Part shown: piece by piece, positions 6,482 through 13,596 of the stretch
How positions within the stretch are numbered: position 1 is the stretch's first letter
Layout: each line of letters opens with the position of its first letter
The notes under the pieces: generated by a model
Told to the model about the DNA's origin: nothing
The model's input: the letters and a program-made list of their open reading frames with translations, nothing else
The model's database searches: none
DNA from: a virus
IMG/VR virus record: IMGVR_UViG_3300048592_000247
Span: 1-38,553 of that record
Reading direction: 5' to 3' (one strand)
DNA: 38,553 nucleotides
Made by a program: the position numbers and the translations under genes

Positions 6482-6568
6482 CATTTTTTCGCCCTTTCAC
6501 CTGGGCCAGGTTGCCAGAATACCCGGCGTTACCCTTCTTATAGTGGAATATTGAACCCGGCGCAAACT
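6482..6568 (-). ncRNA. Structured leader RNA, copy 2
   Basis: This is almost identical to copy 1 over about 55 nt nearest the gene. The hairpin here is GCCGG-GTATT-CTGGC, a C-to-T change that keeps the pair as G-U. AACC and ACCTGGGCCAGGT follow, then TGAAAGGGCGAAAAAATG. The far half (GCGCCGGGTTCAATATTCC) is also conserved, with small changes. Confidence 0.5.
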
Positions 6569-6600
6569 TTCTTGTCGTGGAAATCGCCGGGGGAAAGGGG

Positions 6601-6816
6601 TTATTCAGGGATAATTACCGTTATTTCGTTGGCAATCCCTGCCACAATTACGCACTCCGATTCTGAGTGGTAAGACCTGTTCCCGTCTACGGGTTCGTTT
6701 TGCATTAATATGGGATACACCCCGTTTTCCATAAATACGGTCACGGTTCCGTCCCATGTTGCTTGCCGTTTGGCAGCGGCGAAAACTTCGGCGGATACTT
6801 TTATTTTGGTTGTCAT
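6601..6816 (-). CDS. Small hypothetical early protein
   Basis: The product has 71 residues: MTTKIKVSAEVFAAAKRQAT, then beta-rich segments (VTVFMENGVYPILMQ and ECVIVAGIANEITVIIPE). No family is recognised. It lies 12 nt after the first gene of the rightmost early unit and before structured leader 2. Confidence 0.6.
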   Translation of the reverse strand: MTTKIKVSAEVFAAAKRQATWDGTVTVFMENGVYPILMQNEPVDGNRSYHSESECVIVAGIANEITVIIPE

Positions 6817-6828
6817 TGTGAGAATTTT

Positions 6829-7095
6829 TTATATGGTATTTTTATTTTTTTCGATTGACCAATCGCCACCCGGCGTGTATTGGCGAAATATGATTTCTAC
6901 CGGCCACTCACACGAAATGAGGGCTTTTTTCGTGATCTCGCCCGTTTCCGGGTTCATCATAACATAGGTCATTCCATCGCGCTCCCGCTTTTCAGCGTTT
7001 TGGATTTCAACCGGAAGTTCCGAAAACGGAACCCGTGCGATAGTGTCAAGGTCTTTAGCGGCGGCAATCTTCGAGATAATTTCTTGCGTTGTCAT
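6829..7095 (-). CDS. Small hypothetical protein, first gene of the rightmost early unit
   Basis: The product has 88 residues. The N-terminal helix (MTTQEIISKIAAAKDLDTIA) is followed by RVPFSELPVEIQNAEKRE and a mixed domain containing TYVMMNPETGEITKKAL. No family is recognised. The ATG at 7095 follows promoter module 3, with a leader of about 50 nt after the -7 box. It is probably among the first genes expressed after infection. Confidence 0.6.
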   Translation of the reverse strand: MTTQEIISKIAAAKDLDTIARVPFSELPVEIQNAEKRERDGMTYVMMNPETGEITKKALISCEWPVEIIFRQYTPGGDWSIEKNKNTI

Positions 7096-7255
7096 GTCGT
7101 TTAGTTTTTAAATTTTCGAGGTGCGTTTTTGCTTTCCCCGTTTTGATAGAACAAAGATACGACCACATCAAATACTGTGCAAGTAAATTGCAAAGTATTT
7201 TTCACAAAAGTTTAAAATTACCATTTATGTGGTATAAAAATACTATTTTGGGCAT
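7096..7255 (-). promoter_or_regulatory. Early promoter module 3
   Basis: Minus-strand TATCTTTG (7152-7159) is a perfect Bacteroidota -7 box, preceded by TTG (7180-7182) after 20 nt, the standard -33 spacing. Upstream, TATACCACA, GTGAAAAATAC and the AT-rich blocks align with modules 1 and 2. The 7096-7400 intergenic region holds nothing else on the minus strand apart from the terminator hairpin. Confidence 0.75.
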
Positions 7256-7290
7256 AAAAAACGCCCGGCCTGCTCTTGTGCAAACCGGGC
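7256..7290 (-). terminator. Hairpin terminator beside promoter module 3
   Basis: Plus-strand cgcccgg (7262-7268) pairs with ccgggc (7285-7290), and the minus strand ends in T6. It would stop minus-strand transcripts reading antisense through the 7401-8069 gene before they reach early promoter 3. This repeats the terminator-promoter order seen at the other two early promoters. Confidence 0.65.
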
Positions 7291-7379
7291 ATTTTAATTT
7301 CATCCCGTAACTTACCCGGCGTTGCACCGGGTCATTGACGTCTGGAATTTTTGTTCCTAAAACCGTGCCAAATAGGCGT

Positions 7380-7387
7380 TATTTTTG
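7380..7387 (+). promoter_or_regulatory. Possible -7 box for the plus-strand gene
   Basis: TATTTTTG matches TAnnTTTG and lies 13 nt before the ATG at 7401. The nearest upstream TTG (7351-7353) is 26 nt away, longer than usual, so the promoter is tentative. Confidence 0.35.
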
Positions 7388-7400
7388 CAGGAAAAACAAT

Positions 7401-8069
7401 ATGAATTTACAACAGACTGAAATAGATACGCCCGCCGTGATCCTGGCAAAACGCCTGCTTAGATATATGCGGGCAAAGGGGTATGAAATATTTACGGCCC
7501 CCGGCGAATTGAACATCGTCTATGTAGAGGGAATGGACGTGGACGGTACGCAAAACGTGGATGCGCCGGACGCATGGAACGACCTGCGCTGCGTGATCGA
7601 CTTTGTAGGCGATACCCCCCGGCTGCTTCATTGCGCCGTAGCGACAACCGAACCGGGCCGGGCCGGCACAATGTCGGCAGATGCGGCGAAACGCGGCGGA
7701 GTGGCGCGCATAGCCTTTGGGCAGTACACCGCATGGCGGGCAGGCTTTCATAACACGCGGAAAAACGGAAAGAATCATCCTGCGCTTGTCCATGTAATGC
7801 CGCTGCCTGTTCACCGTGACAAGAACCGGGATATGAAGCGTCCCGGCGATAAAATCCACATAGGCTATTTCGGCATTAACCAGCATTCAACCCGACCCGG
7901 TTATTTCGGCGGAAACGTTGGTACATGGTCGGAGGGTTGTTTAGTCGGGCTATTGTGGGATCAACACCTCGAATTTATGCGGCTGTGCAAAACAGACCCG
8001 CGTTATCTTGCCGATCCGAATTTTATTTTCACGTCGGCAGTGTTGCCGGGAAATGAAATAGCGGAATAA
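7401..8069 (+). CDS. Candidate endolysin with YkuD-like H-x14-SxGC motif
   Basis: The product has 222 residues from ATG 7401, preceded by AGGAAAAACAAT. A TTG at 7335 would add 22 residues but lies upstream of the likely promoter. Residues 151-181 read KIHIGYFGINQHST, then WSEGCL: His162 and Ser177-Glu-Gly-Cys180 have the spacing of the L,D-transpeptidase (YkuD) catalytic motif, although the usual Arg after Cys is absent. YkuD-like enzymes use this Cys to act on peptidoglycan cross-bridges, and related folds occur in cell-wall hydrolytic toxins. There is no signal peptide. It is the only plus-strand gene, facing the probable holin and spanin genes, so a lytic role is inferred. It could instead be an early enzyme modifying the host wall. 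Confidence 0.6.
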   Translation: MNLQQTEIDTPAVILAKRLLRYMRAKGYEIFTAPGELNIVYVEGMDVDGTQNVDAPDAWNDLRCVIDFVGDTPRLLHCAVATTEPGRAGTMSADAAKRGGVARIAFGQYTAWRAGFHNTRKNGKNHPALVHVMPLPVHRDKNRDMKRPGDKIHIGYFGINQHSTRPGYFGGNVGTWSEGCLVGLLWDQHLEFMRLCKTDPRYLADPNFIFTSAVLPGNEIAE

Positions 8070-8105
8070 AAAAGCCGCCCCGGATAACCCGAAGCGGCCA
8101 AAATA
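8069..8105. terminator. Bidirectional terminator between convergent genes
   Basis: gccgc (8074-8078) pairs with gcggc (8094-8098), with further G/C pairing inside. A6 precedes the stem on the plus strand, giving T6 for the minus-strand late transcript, and an A/T-rich stretch follows. It lies between the stop codons of the plus-strand gene and the HU-like gene, so it ends the late operon. Confidence 0.7.
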
Positions 8106-8130
8106 TAGAAACAACTCAAAACAAAATGGC

Positions 8131-8436
8131 TTAATAGGTCGGCACTCCGGTACGGTCGGCAACAATCTGTGCAACCGTCGGCCATGCCTCGAAAACAATT
8201 TCCTGCCGTTCGGGCGTCTCCCATTCGGCCCCGTTAAGGATACCCCGGCGGGCTGCCCGCTTTTCAAGTCGGAATGTGCCGACGCCGTGTATTTCCACCC
8301 TGTTGTGTGATACCAGGCCGCCGGCAATGGCCGGGCCTAAGTGCTTCAGCGATTCCAGCGCCTCAACGGGCGAAATGCCGCTGCGCTCGGCGATGACATA
8401 CGAAATGTCGGTGCGATCAATTTCCGGGTTTCCCAT
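8131..8436 (-). CDS. HU/IHF-family DNA-binding protein
   Basis: The product has 101 residues. The N-terminal helices (DISYVIAERSGISPVEALES) are followed by the beta-arm region VEIHGVGTFRLEKRAARRG, which matches the HU signature around the conserved GxGTF and R-A-A-R-x-G. The arm continues to ETPERQEIVFEA, ending in a helix. Such proteins bend DNA, but here the gene is the last of the late operon, next to the lysis genes, so it may package with or condense phage DNA. It is more diverged than housekeeping HU. Confidence 0.88.
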   Translation of the reverse strand: MGNPEIDRTDISYVIAERSGISPVEALESLKHLGPAIAGGLVSHNRVEIHGVGTFRLEKRAARRGILNGAEWETPERQEIVFEAWPTVAQIVADRTGVPTY

Positions 8437-8873
8437 TATCGTGTTTCTGTTTTTTTAACCGCCGGCGCTACGGGCTTCGGTGTGGGTTTGAGCCAAAAAT
8501 AAAGCATGGTGCCGATGCTGAATAGGGCGGTTAAAATACCCTGCCAGTTTCCGCCTAATGCCGCTGTGGCGAGGTCGCCTACCTTCTCGAATAACCCTAA
8601 AGGAATAGCCGGAACAATCGCCACAACGGTCGCGCCGATGTAGTTCCATGTATTCTTATTGGTTATCCATGCTTTCAGGTCAATCTTTGTGCCTTTCAGG
8701 GCTAAACGAATGGCGTTGCCCGAAGCGAATAGGGCGAACAATGCCCCAACGGCGGTTTGCCCTTCGGATGTCGGGAAACCTACCACAAGGCCGGACGCGG
8801 CCAAAATAAGGCCGTTCCAAAACCCGGTACTGCCCCACCAGGGAGTTGCTTGTACTTTTACTGTGTCACTCAT
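8436..8873 (-). CDS. Small multi-pass membrane protein, holin candidate
   Basis: The product has 145 residues with hydrophobic segments at roughly 18-35, 38-55, 76-97 and 108-128 and a charged Lys/Pro-rich C-terminus (KPTPKPVAPAVKKTETR). This layout and its place between a spanin-like gene and the end of the late operon suggest a holin, which would form lesions in the inner membrane for endolysin release. No specific holin family is recognised. The stop shares one base with the start of the HU-like gene. Confidence 0.6.
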   Translation of the reverse strand: MSDTVKVQATPWWGSTGFWNGLILAASGLVVGFPTSEGQTAVGALFALFASGNAIRLALKGTKIDLKAWITNKNTWNYIGATVVAIVPAIPLGLFEKVGDLATAALGGNWQGILTALFSIGTMLYFWLKPTPKPVAPAVKKTETR

Positions 8874-8890
8874 AATATAGAATTTTTACG

Positions 8891-9244
8891 TTAACGTTTC
8901 TGTTTCATAAATGCAAGTAGTGTCGCGTTTTGCGCCTCAAGTCTTATACGCGCCGCGTTACAATCATCCAGCCCGGTTTTAAGTGAATCGATGACCACGC
9001 GCAAGCGTTGAATATCGCCCCGGTATTCGTTCCGTACTTCGATAATCTCTGTCCTGTGTTCTGCCCGCATTTTCAGAATGTCGGTATTCAGGCGGTCTAT
9101 CCAGAATATGAATCCCACATTGGTGATTATCAATAGCATGATCGAAAACCCCTGCCTTGCGGCCTGATTCCAGAACGATTTAATAAACGCGGCAAAGCCA
9201 GCCCAAAATTCTGCCATAACAGGGTTTTCTTTTTTGTTTTCCAT
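8891..9244 (-). CDS. Single-pass membrane protein with coiled coil, inner-membrane-spanin-like
   Basis: The product has 117 residues from ATG 9244 (MENKKENPVMAEFWAGF). A TTG at 9268 would add eight residues but has weak support. A hydrophobic helix at about 29-48 (IMLLIITNVGFIFWIDRL) is followed by a long heptad-like region to residue 110. This is the architecture of Rz-type inner-membrane spanins, which link to the outer membrane in the last step of lysis. No outer-membrane lipoprotein partner is visible. The call rests on topology and location only. Confidence 0.55.
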   Translation of the reverse strand: MENKKENPVMAEFWAGFAAFIKSFWNQAARQGFSIMLLIITNVGFIFWIDRLNTDILKMRAEHRTEIIEVRNEYRGDIQRLRVVIDSLKTGLDDCNAARIRLEAQNATLLAFMKQKR

Positions 9245-9293
9245 GACGCGGCGTTTCCTGTATAACAAAAAACAACCGTGCCAAATTTGCGTT

Positions 9294-9737
9294 TTACCCG
9301 GCTTTTCTTGCCGCCGGCTGTTGTAGCACCTTTATCAGCGCCTTTGCAATTGCGTCCGGCTTTGAGGTGTCGTTTGCGCTAAAATTCTGCCCGCCAAACT
9401 TAATTACCCACGTCCAGGTATCCACGTTTAGCGTGCCGGATGATCCGCCCACGCCGGGTATCTGCCCGATAAACACTTGTAGTTCCCGCTCTGTCCATAA
9501 CCGGACAAGATTGGCGTCGCCTTCGGATATGAAATCAAATTCGATAGCGGCGCCGATTACATTTGTCGTTCGGAAACTGCCGTCGTCGAATTGTTCGTGT
9601 GCAAGGTGCCGGTCGTTTGCGGCCCCATCGTAGAACGCCTGCCCCGGTTGGATCGGGATAATGTACCCGGCTGCGGTCATCGCCGTTTTCAGATTATTAG
9701 AAACAGCGAATGCTGTTCGGTCGCGTTTAGTTGCCAT
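9294..9737 (-). CDS. Hypothetical tail-associated protein
   Basis: The product has 147 residues. The N-terminus is basic (MATKRDRTAFAVSNNLKTAM), and the rest is a mixed domain with HEQFDDGSFRTTNVIGAAIE and TLNVDTWTWVIKFGG. No family is recognised. It lies between the fibre gene and the lysis genes. Such a position suggests a minor virion protein, a fibre chaperone or a host-range factor. Confidence 0.6.
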   Translation of the reverse strand: MATKRDRTAFAVSNNLKTAMTAAGYIIPIQPGQAFYDGAANDRHLAHEQFDDGSFRTTNVIGAAIEFDFISEGDANLVRLWTERELQVFIGQIPGVGGSSGTLNVDTWTWVIKFGGQNFSANDTSKPDAIAKALIKVLQQPAARKAG

Positions 9738-9756
9738 TGTGTTTATTTATTAGTGA

Positions 9757-12700
9757 TTATGGATAGATTGCGGAAGCGCTCATTGCGTGAAGCCGAAGCG
9801 TCCGCGCTGTTGTTCCGGCTGACTTCAGTATTTTAGTCTCGAATCCTGCTGCGCCGCTGTCCGGCATATTCCCGGTAACGCGCCCGCAAAAAACGCCGTC
9901 AATGTAGAACCGCGCTTCTGTTTTGGACTTGTCAACTTCAATTCGTATGTTATACATTTGACCCGCCGTAACAGTTACGCCTGTATCGGCGGTACTTTCT
10001 GCGCCGGCATTGTCGCGGGAAAATCCCTGAAATTTCCCGGAGTTTGTGCCGTGCGTATATCTTATTCCGACTGAGTCATTAGGAACAATCGTTGTGCTTC
10101 CTATACTTGACGCTATCATACATACTGTCTGAAAAGTGTTTGTGCCATCAGACAAGTCTGGTATTGTGACAAGAGCATTATAAGATATATGTGCAGTTGA
10201 AAGATATGTCGCATAGACGACGGTTTTCGTAAAATAAAACCCGCCGCCGCCGCTTGTTGTGGTCGATGTGGACATTATATTGCAAGCCGGGGTAGTAGAC
10301 GAGCCTGCGGCGGTTGTATTGACTGAACCGCTTGCTATTGCCTGAAATCCCACATCCCCATAATCTCCTGCGGTAGCGCTGCCAGCGCTCCATGCATAAT
10401 ATATATTCCGCCCGCCTATAACGTTCGCCGCGTCGCCTATTATCCGCCAGCGTGAACTCGTGCCGTCGTAAAATATTTGAAAACTCCGCTTTGGGAAAAG
10501 CACAAAATCCTTATCCGTTGAAATCCGGTTTGCCGCCGTCCCATCCGGGTGTTCGCCGGGGAAATATATTGGGTACGATCCGACGTTTATCAATTGCTTT
10601 ATTTCCCCCGAATACCCGGCGGCCATGCTCGTTATAGCCCGTATTCCGTTATCGCCGTCGAGCCTTACGATTTGCGCGTCTGCCCATCCGGTAGGCGCAT
10701 AGTCGTCTTGATCGGAGGTGATCTGCGAGGGTGAAATAACATCCGGCCCCCAACGAAGTCCCGTAGATTCGCCGCTGTCGGCATATAGTTGTTTCCCATT
10801 TGCGCCAACGGGCAGTTTTGCCGCCGTATCCGCGCCGGTGCCTACCGCCAAATCGCCTTTGGTATCCCAAATCGTATCCGTAGAAACCGCGCCGCCGCCT
10901 GCTGGCGTTGCCCATGTTCCATCCCCCCGCCAAAAAGTAGAACTACTGGCCGATGTGCCACTATTCAGGTTTGTTACCGGAAGATTGCCCGTTACATCTG
11001 CGGCCAAATCAATGGCGTTTCTCGTAATCGTTTGCCCGGAAATTGTGATATAGTCCGGCGTTCCGGCTAACGTAACATCCCCTGTGTTCGTGCCGCTAAC
11101 CGTCGCACTTGCGGGAGCGGCCAGGGTTGCCCCGTCGGAAATTGTCAGTGTTGCCGAGGTGGCGGGGGCTGTTACGGCTACTTTATTAATCGACGTTGCC
11201 GCCGCAACACCCAAAACAGGCGTTACTAAGGTGGGCGAAGTTGCCCGAACCGGCGCGCCGCTACCTGTTGCCGTTGTCCATGCCGGTAATGCGCTTGCGC
11301 CGCCGCCTACTAATATTTCTGTCGTTGCCCCGGCTGCGAGCGTTTGATGCGCTCCCGTTGCCGTTGTTCCGGCTGCCAGCAGGCCGTAAGCTGTCGTACT
11401 TGTTGCCCGGCCTGTGCCGCCCTGCGCAACCGTCACGGCTGCATTGCTCGTTAATACCGTACTGGATGCGTTCGGGAAAGTGAATGTTTTGGCACTTGTT
11501 GCCGGGCCTGTAACCGTAAAAAATGCGTTTGCGGTGCCGCCGTTTGCCGTCGGCAGGATACCCGTTACGCCTGTGGTGAGCGGCAGCCCTGTGGCGTTCG
11601 TAAGTGTGCCGGATGACGGCGTTCCAAGTGCCGGCGTTACCAGTGTTGGAGATGTGGCGAACACCAACGCGCCGCTCCCGGTTTCGTCGCTTATTACCCC
11701 GGCCAATTGCGCTGAAGTTGTTGCGGCGAATTGCGAAAGCGGGTTTGATGTAAGCGCATCGCCGCTACCCGCCGGGGTTGCCCATGTGCCGTCACCGCGC
11801 CAAAACGTTGAACCACTGGCGCTTGTTCCGCTGTTGAGGTTTGTTACCGGAAGGTTCCCGGTTACGTCGGTCGAAAGGTCTACCGCCCCGCGTGTAATCG
11901 TTTGCCCGGAGATGGTAATGTAGTCCGGCGTTCCCGCAAGGGTTACGTCTCCGCTATTTGTGTTGGAAGTGTTACCAATGACGGTCAATTGCGCGTCCGT
12001 AACGTACCGCTTATTTGAACTATCGGCGATGTCCGCCGTCGTGGCGTCCGTGCCTGCCGTTACCAGACCTTTTGCGTCGTATGTAATTTTCGTCTTTGTT
12101 GCCCCTGTTATAGCGGCGTTTTCATCCACCTTGCCGTCTAAGGCTGTTTGCAGCCCTGTAACGTCGCCTATTGCGTGCGTGTGCGATGTAGCGGCCTTGC
12201 CGTCAATCTGCCCCTGTATGCCGCTTGTGACGCCGTTGAGGTACTGAAATTCGGTATTTGATACCGTGCCGTCGGCTATTTTCGCCGCGTCGAGGGCTGA
12301 AATAGTTGCGGTAATTGCGCCCGTGCCACTTCCAGAAACATCGCCGGAAAGGGTGATCGTTTGGTCTCCGGTGTTGGTGCCGCTGTGTGTTCCGCCGCTT
12401 AGTGTCGTATCTCCCGAAAGGGTTAAAGTCCGGTCGGAATCGCCTGTCGTTACGGTTAACGTCCGGTCTGCCGTAAGGTTAGCCCCCGGCGTAATTATAA
12501 GGTCGTGTGTTGCATTGGTGTCCAGGATGTGCAGGCCGGTGTTCGGAAAGGTTAACCCGGTTGTCAGCGTATCGCCGTCGGCAATGCCGCCGCCTGTGCC
12601 AACGTCACCCGCTGCCGGTAGTATAGTCATGGAGATAGTATTCCCGTCAAGGGCAACCGTTACGGCAGAGCCGGAATAACTTGCCTGGCCATCTTCGGAT

Positions 12701-13032
12701 ACGTTGAAAACGCTATCAAGTACCGGCCAAACGCTACCGCCCGCCAATGTCAGGATAAGTTCGTAGTTGTATTCCTGCGTCGATAGCGCGACCATTTGCG
12801 CGTTCGTTATTGCCAGCGTAACCGTTCCCCCTGCCCCGGATATTGTCAGCCCTGAACCGCTGGAAAGCGACAGCGCCGCCGTGCCGTTCTTTTCGTAGAT
12901 AACGAAAGTGGCAGACGCCCCAACGAGGGAATACGGGCTACCCCCTGAGGTGAAAGAAAACACCATTCCGAAGGTGCCTTTATAGTATGCGGTTATCGGC
13001 AGCACCCCTGGCCGCCCGTCAAAGTTTGCCAT
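9757..13032 (-). CDS. Tail fibre/receptor-binding protein with internal repeats and lectin-like end
   Basis: The product has 1091 residues. Residues 1-130 form a beta domain ([27 protein letters not shown]) resembling the N-terminal attachment domains of phage baseplate fibres. The middle is a long Gly/Thr/Ser-rich fibre with many GTNTGD and SPTLVTP elements and a block of about 65 residues present twice ([18 protein letters not shown] to [13 protein letters not shown]). The C-terminal 220 residues have [20 protein letters not shown] and GFETKIL, typical of LamG/concanavalin A-like jelly rolls that bind glycans. It probably recognises the host surface. The gene follows the tail-tip genes with 2-nt spacing. 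Confidence 0.8.
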   Translation of the reverse strand: MANFDGRPGVLPITAYYKGTFGMVFSFTSGGSPYSLVGASATFVIYEKNGTAALSLSSGSGLTISGAGGTVTLAITNAQMVALSTQEYNYELILTLAGGSVWPVLDSVFNVSEDGQASYSGSAVTVALDGNTISMTILPAAGDVGTGGGIADGDTLTTGLTFPNTGLHILDTNATHDLIITPGANLTADRTLTVTTGDSDRTLTLSGDTTLSGGTHSGTNTGDQTITLSGDVSGSGTGAITATISALDAAKIADGTVSNTEFQYLNGVTSGIQGQIDGKAATSHTHAIGDVTGLQTALDGKVDENAAITGATKTKITYDAKGLVTAGTDATTADIADSSNKRYVTDAQLTVIGNTSNTNSGDVTLAGTPDYITISGQTITRGAVDLSTDVTGNLPVTNLNSGTSASGSTFWRGDGTWATPAGSGDALTSNPLSQFAATTSAQLAGVISDETGSGALVFATSPTLVTPALGTPSSGTLTNATGLPLTTGVTGILPTANGGTANAFFTVTGPATSAKTFTFPNASSTVLTSNAAVTVAQGGTGRATSTTAYGLLAAGTTATGAHQTLAAGATTEILVGGGASALPAWTTATGSGAPVRATSPTLVTPVLGVAAATSINKVAVTAPATSATLTISDGATLAAPASATVSGTNTGDVTLAGTPDYITISGQTITRNAIDLAADVTGNLPVTNLNSGTSASSSTFWRGDGTWATPAGGGAVSTDTIWDTKGDLAVGTGADTAAKLPVGANGKQLYADSGESTGLRWGPDVISPSQITSDQDDYAPTGWADAQIVRLDGDNGIRAITSMAAGYSGEIKQLINVGSYPIYFPGEHPDGTAANRISTDKDFVLFPKRSFQIFYDGTSSRWRIIGDAANVIGGRNIYYAWSAGSATAGDYGDVGFQAIASGSVNTTAAGSSTTPACNIMSTSTTTSGGGGFYFTKTVVYATYLSTAHISYNALVTIPDLSDGTNTFQTVCMIASSIGSTTIVPNDSVGIRYTHGTNSGKFQGFSRDNAGAESTADTGVTVTAGQMYNIRIEVDKSKTEARFYIDGVFCGRVTGNMPDSGAAGFETKILKSAGTTARTLRLHAMSASAIYP
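10905..11100 (-). repeat. Fibre repeat, copy 2
   Basis: About 190 bp encodes [18 protein letters not shown] to [13 protein letters not shown] and is highly similar to 11770-11965. Changes are mostly silent or conservative. Copies of this kind in fibre genes allow recombination and length change. Confidence 0.7.
11770..11965 (-). repeat. Fibre repeat, copy 1
   Basis: Partner of the repeat at 10905-11100 within the same gene; it encodes the same peptide block with Gly for Ser in [10 protein letters not shown]. Confidence 0.7.
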
Positions 13033-13034
13033 TG

Positions 13035-13595
13035 TTACGGTTTTTTAATTTTTACTGCCCGGTTCGGCAGGCTGAAATACTGTTTGCCGTTTTCGTTCAA
13101 AAAGAAATCGGTATCTGTCGGACTTGCCGGGTAATTTTTCAACCTCAAAACCGCGCCGTAAATAGTTGCCTGCTTCGCGCCGGTGGCATTGATGTTGTAC
13201 CGTAGTACGCCCTGTGCCGTGACCGTGAAAACAATGGGGATAAACCCGGCCCCCTCGTCAATCGTCCATCCTGGCTCTAATAGGTCGGCCTGATACCTGT
13301 CTTGTATGACTTTTAGCGGCGATACGGCAGTAATGGTTGTTATATTCGTATCGGTCGCATTGATGTCCGATATGATTTGCCGCGCCCGGCTTACCCGCAA
13401 AGAATCGGCTGCCAGCGTCCGGGCATTGCCTTCGATCTTGTCGGCCTGGTCGGCGGTCAGTGCGGCAGCCGGGCCAACCGGAACGGCGGTTTCTGTATAA
13501 CTGTCATCGTCGTAGGTAACGCGCGTCACCTCGAAATAGGTAACGCCGTCATCATCCAGAATAAAATTGCGTGTGGTGCTTACTATTTCTGCCAT
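13035..13595 (-). CDS. Hypothetical tail-tip/fibre-associated protein
   Basis: The product has 186 residues. Residues 1-40 are beta-rich ([20 protein letters not shown]), 45-90 form an Ala-rich helix ([20 protein letters not shown]), and the rest is a compact beta domain ([18 protein letters not shown]). No family is recognised. It lies between two giant tail genes with 1-2 nt spacing, so it is very likely a virion component joining fibre to tail tip, by position. Confidence 0.65.
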   Translation of the reverse strand: MAEIVSTTRNFILDDDGVTYFEVTRVTYDDDSYTETAVPVGPAAALTADQADKIEGNARTLAADSLRVSRARQIISDINATDTNITTITAVSPLKVIQDRYQADLLEPGWTIDEGAGFIPIVFTVTAQGVLRYNINATGAKQATIYGAVLRLKNYPASPTDTDFFLNENGKQYFSLPNRAVKIKKP

Positions 13596-13596
13596 A

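Noticed and set aside
9260-9285. Complete sigma-54 promoter
   Set aside because: TTGGCACG fits the -24 half, but GC is not found 10 nt further at the -12 position.
11414-12679. Long plus-strand open frames antisense to the fibre gene
   Set aside because: They mirror Gly/Thr/Ser-rich codons of the fibre gene and yield Ala/Val/Pro-rich sequences without domains.
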